The notes under the pieces: model-generated
Seen by the model: the letters and a program-made list of their open reading frames with translations, nothing else
Database searches by the model: none
Told to the model about the DNA's origin: nothing
NCBI GenBank assembly: GCA_032358165.1
Contig: JAALGY010000030.1
Coordinates: 372,001 to 436,000, forward strand
Source of the DNA: Diplosphaera chodatii
Lineage: Eukaryota > Chlorophyta > Trebouxiophyceae > Prasiolales > Stichococcaceae
DNA: 64,000 nt
Direction of reading: 5' to 3'
Made by a program: the position numbers and the translations under genes
Part shown: piece by piece, positions 35,901-48,076 of the stretch
Layout: each line of letters begins with the position of its first letter
Position numbering within the stretch: the first letter of the stretch is position 1

Positions 35901-37138
35901 GTCAGCCAGTCCCTGCTGCTGGACCACCCTGCCAGCGGCTGCTGTCCAGTCGGAGAGCGCACGTTCGATGCCCCGCAGCAGCTCGAGGCAGTGTGTTGCA
36001 AACTCCTGGCCAAGTGCAAAATGTGGGTCAGAAAAGGGTCAAAGTGACAGGTCTGCACAAGGCTCACCCGCTCGAATCATGGTCACTGTCAGCACGGTGC
36101 AAAGGCAACATGTCAGATTCATGCTGGAAGGTCGCTGTAGCACTGCACAGCTCTTTGATTCCCAGATGACATCACTGGAGGAGCACGTCATGGCAGACAA
36201 ACCCACCTGTGCCGTCATGTCCGGCGACAACAGAGATGGCTGGCTCTCAAGCGACACGTCCAGCCGCACGCACAGCAGAAAGGCGTGGGTCAGCTGGCCG
36301 GCGGCGCAGGCGCGCTGTGCGCAGCCGGACGCCCCCTCGGCCAGCCCTGCAGCAACTCCCGGCAGCAGCTGCGGCGCCAGCGGCGCGCAGGTGTGCTCCA
36401 CGCGGTCCCGCACCGCCTCAGGCACCCGCAGGCGGTCGCCGCTGCCCGCGGCTTGCATGAGGCCAAGGCAGAGGCAGGCGGCCGCATCCTGGTCCGCTGC
36501 AGCAAGCGCTCTGATGCCGCCGTGCGACTCCAGCGCTGTCAGTACCGCAGAGGCGCCGCGGGCCAGGCAGAGCGCCTCGTGGGGTGGCAGAGCACAGTGC
36601 TGGCCGCGGCAGCCCAGCCGCTCGGCCAGCTGGATGAGGCTTGTCTGAGCGGCTGCCTTGGTCGTGCCGAACGCTTGCCAGTCTGGCTCCACGCAGATTT
36701 GCAGGTTGCCGAAGCGCTCTGTGCAGGCAGCAACACCTGCCAATATCAGCCAAGGCGAGTCAGACAGCATGCCGCTGCAACTCAGGCCAGCGCCAGTTTC
36801 TGTCTCAGCCATGGGACCGGCAGAAGAGGCGTACCCTGCAGACTGGCCGCGCATGCATCAGCGTCCTCCAGAGATGGGAAACACACTGCACACCACGCCA
36901 TATCGCCCTCTTCCTGGGCTTCTGGAACTTCGGCAACTCCTACACAACGTGCTATTTTCAGTCGTTCTCCTCGCAACTGTCAAAGACCTCACGCACATGC
37001 CAATGCAGATCCTCTGGGCCCTGTTGCATGGCCTTGCCACAGCTAGATTATCCAACGGTCACCATGCTTGGAGACGACGTCCTTCGCCTCGGCCCATTCA
37101 ATTGTGTCAAGGTTCCAAATCAGCAGGGAACGTGCCAT
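32918..37138 (-). CDS. RRM-like/ARM-like protein without U-box (family copy 2)
   Basis: The ATG at 37138 opens exon 1 (SLLIWNLDTIEWAEAKDVV). Exon 2 (about 36865-36950) has MAWCAVCFPSLEDADACAAS, completing the RRM-like module. Exon 3 (about 36205-36725) has LIQLAERLGCRGQHCALPPH. Later exons match the family order: exon 4 about 35730-36005; exon 5 about 35420-35540 (GLWPHQSSDCSAANL); exon 6 about 35030-35165; exon 7 about 34690-34860; exon 8 (LLTDVTAFQLSANV); exon 9 (CIFESGAVGALAAALQ near 34240); exon 10 (SKNVRDLISGVM near 34060); exon 11 about 33505-33775; exon 12 about 33130-33310 (RRDGSWDAA); and exon 13 (EPPPPLAAEWAGQREVML). It then reads into a TAG at 32918. No KRARKK linker or U-box follows. 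Frame is intact at every junction I checked. The helical body resembles ARM/HEAT repeats, so protein binding is likely; ligase activity is not expected without the U-box. Confidence 0.75.
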
Positions 37139-37707
37139 GTCGTCCTGAGGGCCAAGGCTGATGCTCCTAAGGCCTGTGCACGCCGGCTTGCTGATCGGTC
37201 TGTTGAGATGCAGGCACACAGCGAAGTCAACTGTAGTCTGTGAACCTACAAGCTTTGTAGGTGCACGGGTGCAGTTGCCGGTGCCTGCAGAGATGTGGAA
37301 CTCGCATGCACCAGGCTGCCAGAGCTGCAGCTGGAAAGGTGCTGCCTCCTGTGGCCACCCCTCGCTGCGCACTTCACACACTCCGTCTGTGTGACGAAAG
37401 TGGCAGAGTGAATACGACCGCTGGCGGCCTAGCGCTGGTGTCGTGGGTGCAACAATGTGCCTCGACCGAGTCAATCCTTACTTCTCCTTGCCATCATGCT
37501 TAAAGTGCAATCGAGTGTACCAGAGCCTCGTGTCGGCAGCCTGCAATTGCAAGCTTGCTGTATCGGCGTTTCCTGCTCCGCTCACGCTGATCCAACCGCC
37601 AGTACTTTTGCCGGTGGCTGCAAGCAAGCAGCACACTCTTATTTCGCACCGTTGAGCATGGCCCCACATTGGTGAATCAGCAAGGCAGATTGAGCGAGGT
37701 GGACACG
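37139..37707. promoter_or_regulatory. Shared 5' region of divergent copies 2 and 3
   Basis: 569 bp separates the two start codons, so the promoters must lie here unless transcripts overlap. No clear TATA box or coding signal was seen. Confidence 0.5.
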
Positions 37708-40700
37708 ATGGCACGTTCGCTGATCGTCTGCGGCCTTCAGAAGAACGGCTGGACACAAGAGAAGGAGATCATGGTCAAACATGGTGAGATGGCAGTTTCT
37801 GGTTGTGAAAATGTATATGTTTGCGCAGCTGCACACATGCATGGTTGCGCGCTTGCGCCACCAGGCAATGGAGCAGGGTTCTGTGTGCACTGTCTGAATG
37901 ATCACCCACGACAGTTTGCAGGTTGCACAAGCTGCTCTGATTGTGGTAACAAGGGGGCCTATGAAATCGACTTTGCTTGGACGGCGGCCTGCTTCCAACT
38001 CTGGCAGCTGCTGAAGCCTGTGCGGTCGACCTGCAGAGTGCGCCCTCTCTTATAAAGGGTGTCACAACGTTCGAAACCTATTCTGCATCTGCTGTGTGTT
38101 GTGTGATGTGATTGGCGCTCCACTCATCCAGCAACCATGTCACCAGGCTTGTGCTGGCTGCAGAGCACGACGACCGCCTGTGGGTGTGTGTGGACCTGAC
38201 TGGCAGGCATTCAGCAGCAGCAAAGCAGTCGCGGCAGCACACCTGATTGAGCTGGCTGAGTGGCTGGGCTGCCGCAAGAAGCTGCGTGAGCTGCCAGTCG
38301 ACAAGGCGGTGTGCCTGGAGCGGGGCGCACCTGCCATACTGGCGGCTGTCGAAGCTGTCGGCGGGCCCGTTGCAATTGCGCTGGCCGATCCAGCCGCGGC
38401 CTGCTGCCTGTGCCACGCTCTCATGCAGGACCCTGCAGAGGCGGTGCACCGGCGGGTGGAGGTCGAATTTGCGCTGCTGGCACCCAAGATCCTGGAGGCT
38501 GCGGCTGCAGAGGTGCAAGATGATCAGCCTGGCTTCCTGAAGCGCTCCGCCGCTGCCGGACGCCTGGTGAAAATCTTCATGCGGATGTTGGACCTGAGTA
38601 AGGGAGGTGACGAGCAGCTCAGGCGGTGGGTGGAGTCAAGGATTGCAGCTCTGTGGCAGGTGGGTCTGCACAGTGACGCAGGTGGCGCATGCGCCCCATG
38701 CCAGGCATCAAGTCGTGGTGCACTCCCGCAACACCATTACTATGCTATGTGCGATTGCCCGACGTCGGGCAACAGCGTTCCTGAGGGACACAGCTGTACG
38801 ACTTTCGAATCAGTTGTGCATTCACCTGCAGGACATGGCATCGCAGTGTTGTCAGCTGTTGCACGCCGTTGTGGACGGACTCTCGCGTTGGTCAGCATTC
38901 GTGGGCGGGGCGGCTGAGCGGCAGGAGCAGCTCCGGCGGCAGCACGTACTACGAACCATAGAGATCACCGGCGACTTGATGCACGCCGCCGTGTGCGCCA
39001 AGATCACCAACACCTGGCTGCCGCTGGCAGCAAGCAGCCTGCTGATCTGCATCCAGGAGCAGCGACTGAGCAGCGCGGTCAACAAGCGGCAGCTGCTGGG
39101 CACCCTGGGGCAGCTGGCTCGTCAGGTGATCTTCGCATGCCTCTGCATGTCATAGCGGCTGTGCAATCCACCACAGTGTGATCCTGCTTGGTTGCAAGCC
39201 CTGGGGGCAAGCGTGCCTCATGAGGAGGCGGTGCTGCATTCACTGACATCGGTGGCTGTGGTCGGTGTTACTACTGATCACCAAAAGATGACTAACAATG
39301 CTCCCGGATGCCCACTTACCAGGTGGTGACGTGCCTGGCACTGGAGGAGCGTGTCACAGTGGCAGCTTACGGCATGTGGCCTCAGGGCATCTGCCTGGTG
39401 GCTCCCACTGCCTTGGGGCATCTGCATCTCACGGCTGTGGCCATGTTGTCGACAATGGGTGGGTAGAGAATCTGCCAGGGCTGAACCCACAACAGCACAT
39501 CCATGGCGCGGCATGCCCTTGCACACCAAGCAGGCAGGGTGAAGTCTGCTTCTCAGGAGTATCCACTACATGTGTATGCCTACGCAGACACGGCGGCCCG
39601 CCCTGCCGCGGGGGCGCCCGCACTGCATGCTGCCATTATGGAGGCTCTGTGCAGCGCCCTGGACCGCCTCGTGGTCCCATGGCACCTTGGGGTGCTGCTG
39701 TACCTGTCGCTGACCGCACAGCTCACCACACCAGGTGTGCGCTGCCGTCCTGCTGGACCTTTGTGCACTTGCACTCGTAGCTGCAGCAGCTGGTCATCGT
39801 ATGATGCATGCAATGGGTCTCCTACATGATGGCGTGCCGCGCGCAATTGACACACCCAAGACTGCATGGCAACCAGCTGCTTGCCTGGCTGCCTTGCAGA
39901 CAGACCCTCGGAGGCAAAAGTGTCCAACCTGATGACGCAGCTGGTCCGCCTGCAGAAGCTGGCTGCCCTGTGGCTTGAGCTCTCCCCGCAGGAGATCCCA
40001 GCCGACAGAATGCCAGAGTATCTGCCTGGCCTCGACGACCTGCCCTTGTACACCGACCAGGTGTGTACCCACCGCACGGCTCAACACCAGCCTGCATGCT
40101 ATGCAGCTGTAAACCCCACAGCCTGCCCGCTGCGCAGCTGGCCCTGGTGGCTTACTGACACCGTCACATTGACATGCTTTCCACGACGCCCAGAATCGCT
40201 TGTTTTATGTTGTGTATACGATTGCTGCGGATCAGCTGGTGTCCTATGTGAATGCTGTGCTGCGTGCAGCTGGCTCTGCTGATCGACATCAACGCCTCCC
40301 AACTGGCTACAGCTGTGAACGTGAGCAGCTGATGTCTGTGCAATGAAGGCAAACAATGCAGCTGGCGGGAAAATACCAGCCTAGACTGATGGAAGGCTAC
40401 ACAGTTGCTGGGCATGCTGCAGGGTGTCCTCAACAGCCCCGCCATCAACATCAACTGCATCTTCGAGACGGGGGCAGTCGATGCACTGGCAGCCACACTC
40501 CAGGTCATGACCCTGACTTTCTAGGATCATAATTCGGGGACAGTTCACCTGCACATCCTGATGATGGGCTATGGACCATGAATACCGCAGCTGGCTGTCA
40601 CTGGCGGCTCATGCTGGACACGTGCAGCAAGTGATGACCCAGGTCAACATGCCCCACAGGTGGTGCCGAGCAAGAATGTGAGAGGCCGCTGCAGCAGGCT

Positions 40701-42658
40701 GGCGCATGAGGACGCCAGCAGCTGCCTTGCTCCAGGGCTGTTCCACGCTGCGGGCGCCCTGCTGAAGACCATGCAGGTGAGACTGGGATAGCATTTGCAT
40801 TGTGCTGATGCCGTGATGTGTCCCTGCACGGCTGTCCGCGTGGCACACTGTAGGCACGTTGGCATGTGGCCGAATCACGGAATCATGCATGAGCTGCCGG
40901 CAAATAGAGGTGGCATGGCAGGCACGATGTGCTTATGCACCTTGCAACCTGCAGTGCGCCAAGGCTGCATTTGCCGAGGGCAGGCCGTGGGCAACAGATG
41001 CCATTGCAGCATTTGTCCGCGGTGGCCTGGGCAGCTTCCAGCTTGCCCGCGCAGAGGCTGCAGAGCAGAAGGCCCTGGGCACAGTGGGGCCTGGAGCGGC
41101 GCAGCCAGACCCTCGCAAGCAGCACAGCATGCGGCGGTGTGGGGCCAGCATCCTTGCGGGCGTGGCTCAGGACCTGACGCCCCCTGTAGCACGTGCACTG
41201 GCTGATCGAGACCTTGTGGACCGTCTCTTGCAGGTGAGCTCGTAAAGAGGTCTTCTGAACGTGACAAGTCTTGTTGCTGCCAGGCTATTTTTGCTAGGCT
41301 GATGGGCCCCGTTGACTGTGAGGGATACTTAATGCAAGTGCGCATTGATGCTGCTCAACCTCCATGTGGGGACTGCAGCCGGTGGTCTGCTGGATCGACA
41401 TTGCTGGTGCCACAGTGTGCTCATATCAGTAAACGTGCCATTCGCAACTCTGCAGGCAATGCCGTGGCGGCCAACTTCGAGGGTGGATGCAGCAGACGCC
41501 GCTGCTTGGCAGACCACTGTGCTCGGAACAAAGGCCGTCAGCGAGACGCTTGCAGCGGTGCTGGCTGCGGATGTACCAGTAGGCGCGGATGTGCTGGGCA
41601 ATGGCAGTTGGGATGCAGCAGTGCGGCGTGTCAGGTAACTCCAGCTAGACAGATTGCCCTCACGTTTTCTCCTATGGCACTGCAACCCTGGTCCTGCTTG
41701 CATTTTGGTACATCACAGGCACAGGCAAGAAGTGAAGCTCTCCCGGTGCCCGTGTGTAGGGAGCTGCGGGCGCAACCCTTGATGGCCACAAAGTGGACTG
41801 AGCAGCGGGAGGCGCTGCTGCACCAGGTGACGGCTGCGCTGGAGGGGAGCAGCGGAGCCAGCCACACCGCAGCAGGCACCAGCACGTCAGCTGCAGACGC
41901 AGCCGCCGCTGCAGCGGAGCGCGCCCCACGGGAGCTTGGGGTATGCTCTGCGCAGCTCATGGTGTACCCTGCCCAATTGACAATTACGGCGACGCATGAG
42001 TGGCCAGCCCTGAAGTGCACTGGCGGTCCTTCATCAGGTGCACGTAACAGCTGCAGGAGCCTGGAACTCACAGAGGATGGAACTGACGAGTGGGTTTCTT
42101 CATTGACAACAGCATCAGGTGGAGGAGCACCCCAGACACACCCCAAGCCCGCGCAGCAGCAAGAAAGCCGCCCAGCGCGCCCGCAGGAGGGCGCGTGCAG
42201 CTGGCGCAGCCCAGGTTCAGCAACCTTCCACTACCGCAGCTAGGCCCGCTGCAGCACCCTCGCGTGCAGAGCAGGCGGCAAGCAGCAGCCACAGCAGCAT
42301 GTTGACGGCCAACGCTGCACGCCCAGAGGATCGTCAAGTGACGCAGGCGACAGCAAGCACCACACCTGACAGCGCACGCGCTGCAAACCTTCAGCTGCAG
42401 CAGCAGATGGCGGCGGCCGCTGCCCACCCTACAGCGGAGTCGGACTGGTGGCGCTGCCCGCTGACCAGCAAAGTCATGCGGGACCCGGTGCTGATTGGCA
42501 GCGAGGGCCACAGCTTCGAGCGGGAGGCCCTGGAGCAGTGGCTGGCGGCCAACCCCGGGGTCGACCCCATTAGTCTGCAGCCGCTGCCGCCGCAGAGAGA
42601 CAGTGCCATCGCCAAGCACGCCCTGCGCAACTTGATCCAGCAGCTGCAGCTTGATTGA
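37708..42658 (+). CDS. RRM-like/ARM-like/U-box protein (family copy 3), two apparent frameshifts
   Basis: The ATG at 37708 opens SLIVCGLQKNGWTQEKEIM. Exon 2 reads AYEIDFAWTAACF, then one base short of the family frame (PTLAAAEACAVDLQ) at 37995-37996. Exon 3 also lacks one base at 38195-38196, just before DWQAF. The rest is in frame: exon 3 to about 38660 (LIELAEWLGCRKKLRELPVD); exon 4 38832-39125; exon 5 about 39322-39457; exon 6 about 39590-39735; exon 7 about 39900-40060; exon 8 LALLIDINASQLATAVN; exon 9 about 40410-40503; exon 10 about 40660-40776; exon 11 about 40965-41233; exon 12 about 41456-41636; exon 13 about 41760-41940; and exon 14 42120-42658 with a basic linker and U-box (CPLTSKVMRDPVLIGSEGHS). 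The U-box recruits E2 enzymes in known ligases. The gene is either mildly broken or affected by base-calling errors in C runs. Confidence 0.75.
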
Positions 42659-42978
42659 GGCCCAATCGGACAACCCGGATGGAGCGAACAGGGTGGATGG
42701 AGATGTAGTGCTCAGGGTTGACCGCTGATCTGCAGACTACAGGATGCAGTCCTCGTCGTACAACATGTCATGTCTCCTTCACCATCAGATGGTTGCTGGG
42801 ATGTACCAGCATGAAGTTTGGTCGGTGTCTGCCAAGGAACTCCTGTATGCTTTGTCTGCATGCTTAACGTAGTGTCTGGCTGCATGTAACAAAGGCACAG
42901 TTGGACTTCGGTGCGTCTACCGACGCATGTGTACCGGTTGCACCACTGACGGCGATCACACTAGCTGTATGTGCGACC
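42659..42978. other. Short region between convergent copies 3 and 4
   Basis: 320 bp between two stop codons. It presumably holds both 3' ends and polyadenylation signals; none was confidently identified. Confidence 0.5.
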
Positions 42979-45900
42979 TCAGCCCAACCGTAGCTGCTGG
43001 ATCATGTTGCGCAGCGCGTGGTTGGGCAGCACATTGCATGCCCCTGGCGGCAGCGGCTGCCTGCTGAGCGGGTCCACCCCAGGGTGGGCCGCCACCCACT
43101 CCTCCGGGGCCGCCCGCTCAAAGCTGTGGCCCTCCTTGCCGTACAGCACCGGGTCGCGCATGACGCTGCCACTCAGCAGGCAACGGGACCATTCTGGCGC
43201 ATGCGCCGCAGTGCTGGTGGTTGCCGGCTGAGCTGGCGGCTCTCTGACGCCCAAGCTCACAGAGGGCAGTAGCGTTGCTGCCTGTGGCGCTGAGGCATCC
43301 GTTCTCTGTCGCATTGCATCCTCTGCTGAATAGCTGCTGCTGCTGCTGCTGGCCTTTGCCGCCTGACACACTGTCGTGTTGGAGCAAGCTGCTGTCATGG
43401 CAACAGGTGCGCTGTTGGCATCTTGCTCACCATGAGCGGCTGCAGCTGCCCGCTGTTGCCCCTGCTTCTTGCGGGCGCGCTTGGTGGCTGCCTTGCTGCG
43501 CTGGCCCGGTGCCTCAGCTGCCTGCTCCTCTGCCTGCAAGCGTTACCACGCAGTCGAGCATGCGATGCAGACCTGATGCTGTGTTGCGACAGTGGCAGGT
43601 GATGTATACAACAGGTTTTTGTTATGTCCGCATATATGGATGTCAGTGTTGCAGGCTTCAACCATATTTACTGGTACTAGCCACGTTCTAGCAGGCTGTT
43701 GCAAGGGCGTTGCAAGGGCAGCGGTGACAAAGCACACCAGCAGCTCCTGCATGGCGCGCTCTGCCGCCGCAACAGCATCGGCGTATGCTGAACGGCCTGC
43801 GCCGCTGCCGGCCGTGCAGCTGATGCCTTCGCTGCCGTTGCTTCTGCCTCCCAGTGCGGCCGTGACCTTGTGCAGCAGCGCCTCCTGCTGCGCGTGCCAG
43901 TTCCCAGCCACACCCGGTGGTGCGTGCAGCTCCCTGTTTCGTGAAGCCAGCGGCACACTTGATGGCGCATACGAATCAATCAGCCTCAGGGCACCCTGGG
44001 GAGTATGCGCAGCATTTGGCACTGGACAAGGGGTATGGTGTATCTGGGCAGCCCTTTACACGCTGCACTGCTGCATCCCAGCTGCCATCCTTCAGCACCG
44101 TCGAGCGCGCAGATGTGTCGACGGCCAGCACCGCTGCCACCACGTCCGCCACGGCCCTCGTTCCCAGCACCGTGATGTGCCAAGATGCGACGGGGCCTGC
44201 CGCCTCGGACCGGGTGGGCCGCCATGGCATCGCCTGCACTGACAGCCCCTGAGGTTGCCGGCCATGGCAGCTGCATGTTCCTATGTACATTGTGCATGAG
44301 AAGGTGCTAAAACTGTCGTCTGGCCAGGCGCAAAGCCCGCATGGGGCATGTACACCTCAGTTACAGTTTGTCTATCTTGCCACATCTTGTTAAAGGGCAG
44401 CAGCACGTCCGCCAGCATCGCCAGGGCGGTTTGCCGCAGAATGAATGCAGGTCCTGAAAGCCAATCACTTCCAGCGCACCCGCAGCAGGGGGCCCACCAG
44501 GCCCTGCTTGGCCAGGGCGCGCGCCACAGACTGTGTCATGCCCCGAGCAACGCCTGCCATGATGTTTGCTCCGGCATGCCGTGCACTATGTGGCTTGACG
44601 TTGGGCTGTGCAGCCGGAGGGGTCGTCAGGGGGACTGCCTCCTGCGCAGTCGATTCCATGTGTGCAAGCTGGAGGCTGCCAAGACCGCCGGTCACAAGCG
44701 CTGTGACAGACTCCACTGCCCATGGTTTGCTCTGAGCGGCCGCTGCAGCGGCAGCCTGCATGGTGCAGGTGGGCGTGCACATGTCAGGACAAAGGGTAGC
44801 AGCACCTGGGGTCCCTTGCTATTGAGCAGTCAAACGCAGCGCATCTACCCTTCAGGAAAGGAAGTGTGAGCAGTCCACGCAGCTCACGCACAAACTGGCT
44901 TCAGTAGTGGCAGCGATGCTTGACGGTCCGTCTCACCGGCGTGGCTTTCAGCAGAGCATATGCGGCTGTGAAGAGACCCGGAGCAAGGCAGCTGTTCTCT
45001 TCTGCCTGCGTTGGCGCAGTGCTGCATATTTCCCGCACGTTTCTGCTTGGCATAACCTGCAACGTACAACCAGTTGCATCATGCCGCTGTGCCCTGCATG
45101 TGTGCTTGATCAGCAGGATGACACGGATGACAGGGACTGGCCACATCCGGGCAAGCATGGTGGGGGTTGGCCGGCAGCACCACCATATGCAAATTCAAGA
45201 GGGCATGCATGCAAGAACGGGGCAATGGAAGACCTCTAGTGACGCTGCCATCATGTTGACAGCCCCCGAGGAGAAGATGCTGTCGGCATCGATCTTGCCA
45301 GGGTAGGTGCTTGAGCAATCCAGCACGCACTGCAGCAGGCACAGCACGCCTGTACACGAGGGCTTCAGTCGAGCTGCAATTCACTGCGAACAGCTGCAGG
45401 GTGCATGGCTGTGCAGAACCACTCACGGTCGCAGCCCCAGCCAGTCCTTGTGCGTTCATGTCCACGAGCAAAGCCAACTGTGCATAGCATAGAAAAAGGC
45501 ATCAGAACCTTCAAGTATGTCAACTCTATTCTTAAGCAGCCGTGTCATCTGTCATGGGGCCATATGCAACCAACCCCAGGCGTCCTGCACTGCTGCCTAT
45601 GTATACTCACAAGCAGAAGCATCATCAATGTCAAAGCTGCCACACAGAACAGCGTGTACACTACAGTCTTGGCGCGTAGCCATGAGGACTTGCAGCACTG
45701 CAAGCATGCAGCACACCTGATCAGCAAACGAGAGCTGTTCCACTCGATTCAGCGGGCCTTCGCGCAATCTGCTGCAGGGCAGGTCCTGTGGAGGGATGCT
45801 GAGCCAAGCGAGAGCCAGCTGCTGCACTCGAGCCAGCTGAGGCATCAGCTTGCTGACATGTTTCTCCCAGCACGGGCTGTCTGCAGGGCAGCCAGGCACC

Positions 45901-48076
45901 ATGCACGTCATCACCCCATACAGTCTCCCATTCTGGCTGCACGGCCACGCAGATGCTGTCCATCATTTGCTAGCCAGAGTGCAGGCAGGTCAGGCACTGC
46001 TCACAGAAGTGTGTGGCCAGGTGATGCGAGAGTACACCTCGTAGTGTCACATGTGCAAGCTGCGCAAGGTGGTACAGAAGCGAGGCATGCCGCGGGGCGG
46101 CGAGGTGGTTGACGGCATTGCAGAGAGCTGCCGCCAGAGGCGCGTGCAGCGCCGACGCCCTTACAGCAGTGCGAGTAGCTTGGTCTGCACCGCGTCACAC
46201 AGCAGCAGTCAGATGTCATGCAGACTGAGGACCTACGGTGCAGTTTACCCCTCGGCAACAGTGCACTTGATTCATGCAGTACATCCACAGTTGGGCTGCC
46301 TTCCAGTTGCAGGCACACTCGCTACATGCAGCAGTCCTTCGTTGGACCATGATGATGCTGATGTGCATGCGTAGCAGTGCAGGGCTGCAGCCCACCCATG
46401 GTCATCACTAGGTTCAAGACGGTGGTGTTGATCTGCCCCACACAAGCGGCGGCTGACGCGCCGGATGAGTCAGCGGGCCACTGCCGCATAGCAACCCCAC
46501 GCTCGTGCAGGTGCATGCACGTGACCACCTGCAGGGTGAGCACATGCATGACTATAAGCCACCCCAGTGCATCAGTCAACAGATTCGCAGCGCAGGAACC
46601 CTTTGTGGGTGTCCGGTTACCTGCCTGCATGCCTACCCACCATGTGCCATGCGGAAGCAGCAACACACAGCACCTTTCCAACGAGCTGCCCAAGGGTGTC
46701 TAGCAGCTGCCGCCTGTCGACTGCGCTGCACAGAGGCGGCGCCTGGAGGCACCGCAGCAGGGTGCCTGCCGCTGCTGGCAGCCAGATGCTGGACTCGTGC
46801 AGGTCAGAGGATGTGCTGAGCAGCTCAGCCAGCTGCTGGCCTCCTCTGCCGACAAGTGCTGTCCACTCGGAGAGCGCATCAAGGATCGCGGACAGCAGCC
46901 TGACGCAGTCTGCTGCCAATATCTGCCCGAAGAGGAACAGAGTGAGTGAGCGAGACCCACTCATCGAACTACCAACCACACCTTGTCAACTTGCAGCTGC
47001 ATGCGCTAGGCCTTTGCAGAGGCAGCAGGCATCGTTGACAGGCACACAACACCCTGAGGAGAGCAGGGTGCCAGTCTGCCAGGACATAAACTGCTCTGCA
47101 CAGATTCACAAGCACATCAAGGCCTGCCCACCTGCTCCACTTCTGCTGCCGTCGCAGCTGGCATGTAGCTGGCAAGCCGCATTTGAGGGTCGCAATTGTA
47201 CATGTGCAGGAGTCTGCACATCAGTCTGGCAGCCGTGCACGAGCGCTGTGGGGAGCCGATCACGCCCTGCCGGAGCTCGGCAGCGGCGTCTGCCAGGATG
47301 TCCGGCCCCAGTGCTGCAAAGGCCTGCTCCACACGGCCCCGCACGCCGCTGGGCAGCCAGCAGCGGCGCACATCTGCGACGGCCTGCATGAGGCCGTGGC
47401 ACAGCCAGACGGCCGCATCACAGTCCACCTGCTTCAGCGCCTGGGCGCCGCCGGCTGTCTCCAAAGCCGCCAGCAATGTGATTGCACCGCGCGCGAGGCA
47501 CACAGCTTGAGGTTGCGGCAGTGCGTGTGGCTGGCTCCGGCAGCTCAGCCGCTCAGCCAGCGCGATCAGGTCTACAGTGGCAGCTGCCTTGGTTTTGCCG
47601 ATGAGTTGCCAGACAGGCTCCGAGCACATCATCAGGTGGCGGAAGCGCTCTGCATGCAAGGATGAACAGCAGTGCTGTCTTCTGCAGTCTGTAAAAGCTC
47701 CACACGCAAGGGTGTACAGCACAGCGTCCAGGTATTTCAGCAGAGTGGCAGTGTCTCAGCATTTGGTCGGACAAAAAACTGAGGCGCACCCTTCAGAATA
47801 TGCATACAGGCCACAGCGGCCGCGCCAGATGGAAAGCACACTGCGCACCATGCCCTGCTGCCCTCTTGTACGAGGGCGACTTCACCTATGCAGCCTGGAC
47901 ACCACCGCAAACTCTCTTGCAGTCAGTGCAGGCACATGCAGCATCAACAATGCGTCTTTCCATACGCATGCCACCGGCAGAATAACCCACGCACGGTGAC
48001 CTTGCTTGGTGATTACATCCTTCTCTTGGCTCCAGTCGTTTGCTCTCAGGCCCCAAATGAGCACAGTGTTTGACAT
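42979..48076 (-). CDS. RRM-like/ARM-like/U-box protein (family copy 4)
   Basis: The ATG at 48076 starts TVLIWGLRANDWSQEKDVIT. Exon 2 (about 47785-47900) encodes RAWCAVCFPSGAAAVACMHI; exon 3 about 47125-47655; exon 4 about 46680-46925 (ILAADCVRLLSAILDALSEW); exon 5 about 46400-46535; exon 6 about 46050-46190 (ALCNAVNHLAAPRHASLLYH); exon 7 about 45718-45900; exon 8 ALLVDMNAQGLAGAAT; exon 9 about 45232-45330; exon 10 about 44940-45058; exon 11 about 44475-44760; exon 12 about 44072-44252; exon 13 about 43725-43930; and exon 14 42979-43538 with Ser-rich linker and U-box, ending in TGA. I saw no frame break. The U-box reads RCLLSGSVMRDPVLYG, with Leu for the usual Pro of CP, and AAPEEW with Pro inside the helix where paralogues have Leu. 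These changes could weaken E2 binding. Role as in copy 3, inferred. Confidence 0.82.
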
